A stretch of DNA of 10,702 nucleotides from an uncultured Oscillospiraceae bacterium (GTDB lineage: Bacteria; Bacillota; Clostridia; Oscillospirales; Acutalibacteraceae). The DNA lies in the NCBI GenBank assembly GCA_902495835.1, contig CABUYS010000041.1:1-10702 (forward strand). Direction: 5' to 3'. Below, one piece after another: positions 6,094 through 10,702 of the stretch. The translations under genes were made by a program, and so were the position numbers. Every line of letters begins with the position of its first letter. Position 1 is the stretch's first letter. A model generated the notes under the pieces. The model made no database searches. It was not told the origin of the DNA and worked only from the letters and a program-made list of their open reading frames with translations.

Positions 6094-7428
6094 TTAGCAA
6101 ACTATCGTATCGGATTCAACAGCCTTTTTGCACGTTCTACCGAGATACAAAGCTATGAAAAACCATATTGCTACGAATACAAATCCCATACCGCATGTAA
6201 GGAAACGGTACACTGCAGCACCCAGAGGTTTATATAACATATTTATACCTGCTCCGCATTCTTTTGAAAAACGAGAACCGAAGGTTTCAATCCAGGCCTG
6301 AGCTTTGGATTTTGCATCGCGGCTGGTAGGTATATACAGTTGTTTAAGTGCAGGTCCGCTTAAAGCATAGGTTATAGCTTTTGATGCAATCATCAAACAA
6401 AACAGGAAGCTCAAACTGTTAATGCTTAAAAATCCGAAAATAGCTAATCCAAACAACACAGGAACTGTTGAAAGAGCTACAGCTATTCCCAAACGTTTTG
6501 TAATATTGCTTATTCCCAAAAGCAGGAATATAAGAGTAACAAGAGTTGCACACGAACCATACACGGCAATATAACGAGTAAACTCGACTCCGGAATACAC
6601 TTGTGCGGCTGAAATTTGAAAATTAAAGTCAAATACGGTAACTATAAATTCTAAGAAAAAGTTAACCGCAAACATACCCAGCAAATATTTGTGAGTAAAG
6701 AGAAGTTTCAAACCTTCAACAAAACCTGTTTTTTCTTTTTTGGACTTTTCTTTATTAACCGAAACAAGCAAATCTTTCGGAGTTTTTTTCAATAAACCGG
6801 ATACAAGCGGCCCTATAAGGAAAGTAAGTAAGACCAATATTATAATGGAAAGAGCGTCAGATTTTATTCCTAAATTTACAGGTAAGGTGATGATTAAAAG
6901 CGGAGCAACGATTCCGCCAAATTGAGCAAACATATAAATTAACGGAAATCCTTGTTTGGCCGATTTTGACTCCGTAATTTCAGTGGCAAAAGACCAGAAA
7001 AGAGCGACTACCAAAGAACCAAAGCTTTCAACGAAGAAATACCAGAAATATCCTAAAACCATTGTCCATGTTGAGGGAGCAACAAGATTGCTTTGAAACG
7101 CCCATATAAATCCTGCATACAAAAGCATTATAGAGCCGTAAAACACCGGCGGTAAATATGACAACAATTTAGATTTTGAAAACACATCAAGAAGTTTAGT
7201 ATAAAGAGCTACGCAAGGAATCATAAGTATAAGAGAAACTGTTTTGGCATAAGGTTGATATTCTGCACCTACCAACTGATTGAAAAGAGAACTTTTCAGA
7301 GGTCTCATCGTCCAGTATATTCCTATGATGAACATAAGAATCATTCCCATGCGAAGGAATTTTTTAAATTCTCTTTCCTCAAATTCGCCAAAATTAAACT
7401 TTAAAATTGACATTAAAAATTTTGTCAC
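6094..7428 (-). CDS. NTT-family nucleotide transporter (ADP/ATP translocase-like, Npt1/TLC family)
   Basis: This integral membrane protein of 444 residues has about ten to twelve hydrophobic segments. Family marks are RPLKSSLF at 42-49 (typically RPLKDSLF), EYQPYAKTVSLIL just after it, VESFGS at 133-138, NFFLEFIVTVFDF around Glu260, and KSKAQAWIETFGSRFSK at 373-389. These match the order of charged residues known to matter in plastid and chlamydial nucleotide transporters. The family moves nucleotides across membranes: ATP/ADP exchange in energy parasites, or net nucleotide uptake. Which substrate this one carries cannot be told. It is shorter than classical members (about 480-530). The start is GTG at 7428, 8 nt after a perfect AGGAGG (7437-7442). 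It is a single-gene unit with its own promoter and terminator. Such a gene in a Firmicute is unusual and suggests an intracellular or host-dependent life. Confidence 0.88.
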   Translation of the reverse strand: MTKFLMSILKFNFGEFEEREFKKFLRMGMILMFIIGIYWTMRPLKSSLFNQLVGAEYQPYAKTVSLILMIPCVALYTKLLDVFSKSKLLSYLPPVFYGSIMLLYAGFIWAFQSNLVAPSTWTMVLGYFWYFFVESFGSLVVALFWSFATEITESKSAKQGFPLIYMFAQFGGIVAPLLIITLPVNLGIKSDALSIIILVLLTFLIGPLVSGLLKKTPKDLLVSVNKEKSKKEKTGFVEGLKLLFTHKYLLGMFAVNFFLEFIVTVFDFNFQISAAQVYSGVEFTRYIAVYGSCATLVTLIFLLLGISNITKRLGIAVALSTVPVLFGLAIFGFLSINSLSFLFCLMIASKAITYALSGPALKQLYIPTSRDAKSKAQAWIETFGSRFSKECGAGINMLYKPLGAAVYRFLTCGMGFVFVAIWFFIALYLGRTCKKAVESDTIVC

Positions 7429-7464
7429 GAAAGATACCTCCTAAACTAAAATATTTGATGACCG

Positions 7465-7491
7465 TAAAGTTATAGATCGGATATAACTTTA
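7465..7491 (-). promoter_or_regulatory. Inverted repeat at the transcription start of the transporter gene
   Basis: TAAAGTTATA (7465-7474) and TATAACTTTA (7482-7491) are a perfect 10-bp inverted repeat with a 7-bp spacer. It starts about 6 nt after the -10 box, so it would be either an operator at the transcription start or a hairpin at the very 5' end of the mRNA, which could protect it from decay. About 22 nt separate it from the ribosome binding site. Confidence 0.55.
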
Positions 7492-7496
7492 ATTTT

Positions 7497-7525
7497 ATTG
7501 TAACATTAATTAAAAGATTTTTCAA
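7497..7525 (-). promoter_or_regulatory. Promoter of the nucleotide transporter gene
   Basis: On the minus strand TTGAAA (7520-7525), 17 bp, then TACAAT (7497-7502), preceded by TGT so that the -10 is extended. Five of six bases match consensus in each box. The expected start is near 7490, giving a leader of about 62 nt. Confidence 0.75.
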
Positions 7526-7602
7526 GCATTTTAAGGCTTTTCTCAATATTTTAACAAATTTATTTGAACAATTTATGCATATGCACCATTTTGCTTTTAT
7601 TT

Positions 7603-7637
7603 AAAAACGATGTTGAAGAAAATCCCCCTCAACACCG
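7603..7637 (-). terminator. Rho-independent terminator of the leucine-rich-repeat gene
   Basis: On the minus strand CGGTGTTGA (7629-7637) pairs with TCAACATCG (7608-7616) over 9 bp including one G-U pair, around a 12-nt loop with a G-run. It is followed directly by TTTTT (7603-7607). It lies 54 bp past the stop codon of the gene at 7692-8132. Confidence 0.8.
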
Positions 7638-7691
7638 CTTTATGTTTTCGTAATAAAATAATAACTAATCAAATAAATTCCTACCAATATT

Positions 7692-8132
7692 TTATTTTGA
7701 TACTCCTGTTACTTTTGTATCCTTAAATTCCTCTCCATACTTACCGTATGTTTCTTTAGGAATTTTCAAATTTTTCAAATTTTTACATCCCTTAAATGCA
7801 CCTTTTCCAATTACCTTTAATTTCGGAGCTTTTACATGATTTAACTTTGAGCAATTAAGAAATACAGAATTACCCAAATTTTCCAAATTAGGAGCAATTA
7901 CCTTTTCTAACTTATTACATTTATAAAAAGCCCCTTCATTAACGGTTTTAACTCCTTTCATCTCTATACATTTTAAATTCTTAAATCCTCCAAACCAATC
8001 TCCGGGAACTTCATTTATATCGGGTTCCAGTACAATTTTTTTAAAATCTTTTTCATTTATTTTGCTAAGAGCACTATCGCTCATATCCTCGCGATTTTCG
8101 AGCACCAAAATACCTTTTTCTTCAAATTTCAT
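7692..8132 (-). CDS. Small cytosolic leucine-rich-repeat protein (BspA/TpLRR-like repeats)
   Basis: The 146-residue product has three clear 22-residue repeats at about 53-74, 75-96 and 97-118, each beginning with Leu, holding an AF or VF pair near position 16-17 and a Cys at position 20 (YKCNK, LNCSK, KGCKN). A partial fourth follows (LKNLKIPK). This is the LRR_5/BspA type, which usually forms a curved binding surface. No signal peptide, membrane segment or wall signal is present, unlike most BspA-type proteins, so it is probably cytosolic or a remnant domain. The start is ATG at 8132, because GGAG (plus 8142-8145) lies 9 nt upstream, while a TTG at 8147 overlaps that site. It is a single-gene unit with a good promoter and terminator. 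The binding partner is unknown. Confidence 0.85.
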   Translation of the reverse strand: MKFEEKGILVLENREDMSDSALSKINEKDFKKIVLEPDINEVPGDWFGGFKNLKCIEMKGVKTVNEGAFYKCNKLEKVIAPNLENLGNSVFLNCSKLNHVKAPKLKVIGKGAFKGCKNLKNLKIPKETYGKYGEEFKDTKVTGVSK

Positions 8133-8195
8133 ATTTCTACACTCCAATCTAAATCATATAATTATTTTCATGTCCTAACATCAGGTACACTCGTA

Positions 8196-8224
8196 GTTAT
8201 ATAATATATCATATAATTTGTCAA
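8196..8224 (-). promoter_or_regulatory. Promoter of the leucine-rich-repeat gene
   Basis: On the minus strand a perfect TTGACA (8219-8224), 17 bp, then TATAAC (8196-8201, 5/6). Transcription should begin near 8189, leaving a leader of about 57 nt before the ATG at 8132. Confidence 0.75.
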
Positions 8225-8408
8225 TACATTTTTTGATTTTTGTGAAATAGCAATAAATAGGCGTGATTAAAAGTATTGCCTGTTTTATATTGTGCATAAA
8301 TGATATATTTTGCACATATTACAAAATTAAATTGTTTATACAATTATTTGTTAAGGAGTTTTGATTTAAACTTTACATATATATTGTGCAACTTTTTTAA
8401 ATTTACGT
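8225..8408. repeat. Gene-free stretch with a repeated TATATTGTGCA element
   Basis: This 184-bp stretch holds TATATTGTGCA twice in direct orientation (8286-8296 and 8380-8390) and a partial inverted copy, TGCACATAT (8311-8319), so that TGTGCA (8291-8296) and TGCACA (8311-8316) also form an inverted pair. A perfect small hairpin, AATTGT-ttat-ACAATT, lies at 8330-8345, and an orphan AAGGAG near 8353-8358 leads to no open frame. It may be a decayed gene start or a regulator-binding region. No coding sequence is visible. Confidence 0.4.
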
Positions 8409-8452
8409 AAAAAAATCGAGTATAAACTTCCTCCAGAAATTTATACCCGATT
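8409..8452 (-). terminator. Rho-independent terminator of the opine-dehydrogenase-like gene
   Basis: On the minus strand a 13-bp stem (arms 8440-8452 and 8414-8426) with one G-U pair closes a 13-nt loop. The stem and its end run into seven T residues (plus A-run 8409-8415). It is 13 bp past the stop codon. Confidence 0.92.
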
Positions 8453-8465
8453 CTCTGCTAGAACT

Positions 8466-9542
8466 TTAATCTTTAACTGAATCGCTTAAAATAATTTTTA
8501 TATTATTTTCCCCCAAGCTTTCCACTGTACGCCCGTCAATACGCAAATCACGCTGCAATGCTGCAGAAGCAATTTCTATCAGTGCTGTCGTTACGGGCGT
8601 TTTTACATTAAAATATTTGCCGAGCGACTCCAGCATAACAAGTCCTTGAGGAACATCTTCGGAAATATATCTGGAATCAACAACAGTCGGCCCCGGAACA
8701 GCTGTGGGCATAGACGCATACCACATAAACACTTCTTTTGCACTACGCTTATCATTGGGACTATTGCGAATTTTACATGCTTCTACATATGGCAGCCTTT
8801 CATATCCCATTTTTTCAAGTATATCCATTTTTTCTTTATCTAATTTTTCTAAGATATTCCAAACGCTTGGAGTGAAAACTTCGTGATACATTACATAGTC
8901 GCCGTGAGTTTTTTCAATTCGCGGAATACTCATTATTGCTCCTACCGTGTGAACTATTAAATTAGGATTATGTAATCCCGCTTCGGCAACCGACGACAAA
9001 TACGAAAACTGAAAACCTATTTTATTAAGTACAGATGAGGCTTCTTCTTTTTTTCTTGACGGAAATATACCAATAGGATTGTTTTTATTTCTAAATGAAA
9101 CCGTTACCACTCCGGGACTTGTAATTCTGCAATCTATAAATGAACTTTCGGCCTCGGCCAATATTATATCTTTTCTTACTCCGTGCTTTAAAGCAAAAGC
9201 TGTAGACATATATCCGGGATTAAACAAAAGTATTTGGCCATCTTTAAGATAAGGAATTATTCTTTTTATAAGACTTTCGTGATACTGAGATTGAATATAT
9301 ATTATGATTACTTCGGAATCAGAAATTGAAGACAAATCTGTCGTGACTTTTTTAATCGATGTTTCTTTTGTTATTCCGTTTTCGATTAAAGATATTTTTC
9401 CGTTATTTTCAAGTAAATATTTAAAATTTTCATTGTGAATGGAATTTGAAGTTTTTACAAGTGTTACCTCATGCCCTTTTAAAGACATATCCGCCGCTAC
9501 TGCACATCCTCCGTTACCTGCTCCTAATACGGATATATTCAT
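8466..9542 (-). CDS. NAD/NADP-dependent octopine/nopaline (opine) dehydrogenase family enzyme
   Basis: The 358-residue cytosolic enzyme has an N-terminal Rossmann fold with GAGNGG at 7-12 and a C-terminal helical domain of the opine dehydrogenase type. Family marks are NPNLIVHTVGA with His198, the position of the catalytic His, and SRYISEDVPQGLV with Asp296, the acidic partner next to the substrate in studied relatives. Members reversibly condense an amino acid with a 2-oxo acid using NAD(P)H, or act on related 2-hydroxy/2-oxo acids. The true substrate cannot be read from the sequence. The length is normal for the family. The ATG at 9542 is supported by AAAGGAG about 9 nt upstream. It is a single-gene unit with its own terminator, and no pathway partner is adjacent, so it could serve redox balance by turning over pyruvate and amino acids in an anaerobe, which is inference. 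Confidence 0.88.
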   Translation of the reverse strand: MNISVLGAGNGGCAVAADMSLKGHEVTLVKTSNSIHNENFKYLLENNGKISLIENGITKETSIKKVTTDLSSISDSEVIIIYIQSQYHESLIKRIIPYLKDGQILLFNPGYMSTAFALKHGVRKDIILAEAESSFIDCRITSPGVVTVSFRNKNNPIGIFPSRKKEEASSVLNKIGFQFSYLSSVAEAGLHNPNLIVHTVGAIMSIPRIEKTHGDYVMYHEVFTPSVWNILEKLDKEKMDILEKMGYERLPYVEACKIRNSPNDKRSAKEVFMWYASMPTAVPGPTVVDSRYISEDVPQGLVMLESLGKYFNVKTPVTTALIEIASAALQRDLRIDGRTVESLGENNIKIILSDSVKD

Positions 9543-9570
9543 TTACATTCTCTCCTTTATATATTTGATT

Positions 9571-9599
9571 AATATACAAACATTATATATTGAAAACAA
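9571..9599 (-). promoter_or_regulatory. Weak candidate promoter for the opine-dehydrogenase-like gene
   Basis: On the minus strand TTGTTT (9594-9599), 17 bp, then TATATT (9571-9576). A perfect TATAAT (9582-9587) also occurs slightly upstream but has only a poor -35. The region is so AT-rich that either could be used. Confidence 0.35.
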
Positions 9600-10150
9600 A
9601 TGTAATTAAATATATAAAAGTATAAAATTTATCATAAATATACATTTTTGCGTTGTCGAGTTTTGACATATACAATTAAAAATATTGCTAATAAACTCTT
9701 TTTTACATACAATAAATACCAATTAAGAGGTATTTTAGTTTCGGGCATAATCCTAAATACTAATTAATTTATTTACCGGCATGACAAGTCATGAATTTAT
9801 TACTTACTACATTTAAAAGATTTTTTAGGTAAAATAAACTTAGCTGCTCATTTTTTCTATCATGTTTTAAATGATTTTCATATATTCATTTATCAATTTT
9901 GTATTTTTACCTACTATGTATAAGTAACATCCTTTGCACTAAAAATTTCTACTCTTGTATACGAATTTTATATTTCTAAATCTCTGAAATATCATTAAAC
10001 TGCTTTTTCCTCTTGTTATGTGATAAACTATTTGTTCAACTCACCTTGAATGCCGTCATTTTTGATTTTTCTTTAGCAATTTACAAACCACTAATTTACT
10101 TTACATCAAAAATTTTTTTCGATTATTACATCATTTAAACCACACTCATC
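9600..10150. other. Gene-free AT-rich stretch
   Basis: About 550 bp with stops in all frames and no recognisable protein, RNA gene or array. It holds a small hairpin (AAATACC 9714-9720 with GGTATTT 9729-9735, 8-nt loop) and a perfect palindrome CATGACAAGTCATG (9780-9793). It adjoins transposase remnants and is probably decayed DNA. Confidence 0.5.
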
Positions 10151-10550
10151 AGTGCGGCTATTGCGTAGTTTTTTTACACAGTAAACATCGTATTTCTTTA
10201 ACAGGCGAAGACCTGCTTTGCTAGTTACCACTGAAGAAGACTGAAACAATCTCACACTTACGAAGGATTTATAGTGAAGGCAGAAGTTGTCCCGACCATG
10301 TACATATGCTTTTAGAGATACCGCCAAAGATAAGCATATCAAGTTTTATGGGATTTCTAAAAGAAAAAATTAGTTTGACGATATATGTCTTAAATTCAAA
10401 TATAGGAACCGAAAATTTTGGTATAGAGAATATTATGTAGATACGGCAGGAAAAAATGCAGTAAAAATAAAGAAATACATCAAAAATCAGTTAAAATAAG
10501 ATGAATTCGGAGAACAGCTAACTATATACCTATTTACGGATAGCAATTAA
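10151..10550 (+). pseudogene. tnpA: Decayed IS200/IS605-family transposase gene (tnpA, Y1 type)
   Basis: Read through frameshifts and stops, the plus strand encodes the main blocks of an IS200-type TnpA in order: NIVF (10184-10195), RRLKQ and YEGFIVKAEV before 10288, PDHVHMLLEIPPKISISSFMGFLKEK (10291-10368) with the HVH metal-binding motif, then in another frame LKFKYRNRKFWYREYYVDTAGKN with the catalytic-tyrosine block, and DEFGEQLTIY near the end. There are in-frame stops in the N-terminal part, a one-base shift just before PDHVHM, a deletion and shift near 10375-10392, and a stop at 10497-10499. It cannot make an active enzyme. Y1 transposases act on single-stranded DNA to move IS200/IS605 elements. 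A 78-codon frame on the opposite strand (10106-10342) is a shadow of this remnant. Confidence 0.85.
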
Positions 10551-10653
10551 CGAATTCTTCTTTCCATTTACATAGCTCTATTAGCATTGCTCCTACTTCT
10601 AATCTTTTTCCCACATAAAACGCTTTCTTTAATATATTTCGGTGAAAACACTT
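10534..10653 (-). pseudogene. tnpA: Second IS200-type tnpA fragment, inverted
   Basis: On the minus strand from 10653 the frame reads FHRNILKKAFYVGKRLEV then GAMLIELCKWKEE, which fits the N-terminal third of IS200 TnpA (usually like FTPKYRRKVFYGEKRLEIG and LRELCKWKGVEI). It then runs into unrelated sequence and a stop at 10534-10536. It lacks the HUH and tyrosine blocks. It lies tail to tail with the plus-strand remnant, meeting at about 10534-10550, and since it repeats a block that the other copy also has in another form, it must come from a different element copy. Confidence 0.6.
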
Positions 10654-10702
10654 GACTAGTAAGTATTAATTGTGTAATATTCATTTGAAATAAAAATATA
10701 AA

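Noticed and set aside
6037..6237. 66-codon open frame on the plus strand
   Set aside because: It starts within the transporter terminator and runs antisense to the 3' end of the transporter gene.
8133..8147. TTG at 8147 as start of the leucine-rich-repeat gene
   Set aside because: It overlaps the GGAG ribosome binding site that is well placed for the ATG at 8132.
5872..10032. Shared TGTGATAAACT in two distant intergenic regions
   Set aside because: An 11-bp match in AT-rich DNA of this length is expected by chance, and the flanks do not match.
10106..10342. 78-codon open frame on the minus strand
   Set aside because: It is antisense to the decayed plus-strand tnpA, has no family resemblance and no ribosome binding site.
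1..10702. CRISPR array, tRNA or rRNA genes
   Set aside because: No regularly spaced repeats, cloverleaf-like segments or rRNA-like stretches were seen on either strand.

Overview
The window is AT-rich bacterial DNA. Its strong AGGAGG-type ribosome binding sites, sigma-A-type promoters (several with an extended -10), TTG and GTG starts, SipW-type signal peptidases and an FPxTG wall-sorting signal point to a low-GC Firmicute, most likely in the Clostridia. An NTT-family (Npt1/TLC) nucleotide transporter, long empty intergenic stretches and decayed IS200-type transposase fragments hint at a host-associated or intracellular lifestyle with gene loss. That lifestyle reading is inference.

Layout. 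Positions 1-111 hold the start of an unidentified gene on the minus strand, reading out of the window. Positions 411-5255 hold a plus-strand cluster of seven genes behind one good promoter: signal peptidase 1, a TasA-like exported protein, an FPQTG wall-anchored cysteine-rich protein, signal peptidase 2, a second TasA-like protein, a membrane-tethered pilin-like (Cna-B-like) domain protein, and a third SipW-type exported protein. From the FPQTG gene onward the genes overlap or nearly touch. Hairpins lie on either side of the first TasA-like gene and after the last gene. Positions 5256-6021 show no convincing gene. Positions 6022-9600 hold three minus-strand single-gene units: the NTT transporter, a small cytosolic leucine-rich-repeat protein, and an octopine/nopaline dehydrogenase family enzyme. 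Each has its own rho-independent terminator, two have clear promoters and the third only a weak candidate. Positions 9600-10702 are a gene graveyard with two convergent, broken IS200/IS605-family tnpA remnants.

How the genes fit together. The most interesting part is the 430-5255 cluster. Two Ser/His-type (ER/SipW-type) signal peptidases sit among substrates whose N-termini share a hydrophobic segment ending in TF(A/S)KY and a following AR-V-(A/I)-(K/R)-FG motif. The same operon encodes a sortase substrate and a pilin-like domain whose expected isopeptide residues appear to be replaced. The simplest reading is a surface fibre or biofilm-matrix system in the broad sense of the Bacillus tapA-sipW-tasA operon, but duplicated and combined with a wall-anchored base or cap protein. 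The assembly itself is not demonstrated by the sequence, and no sortase gene is visible here.
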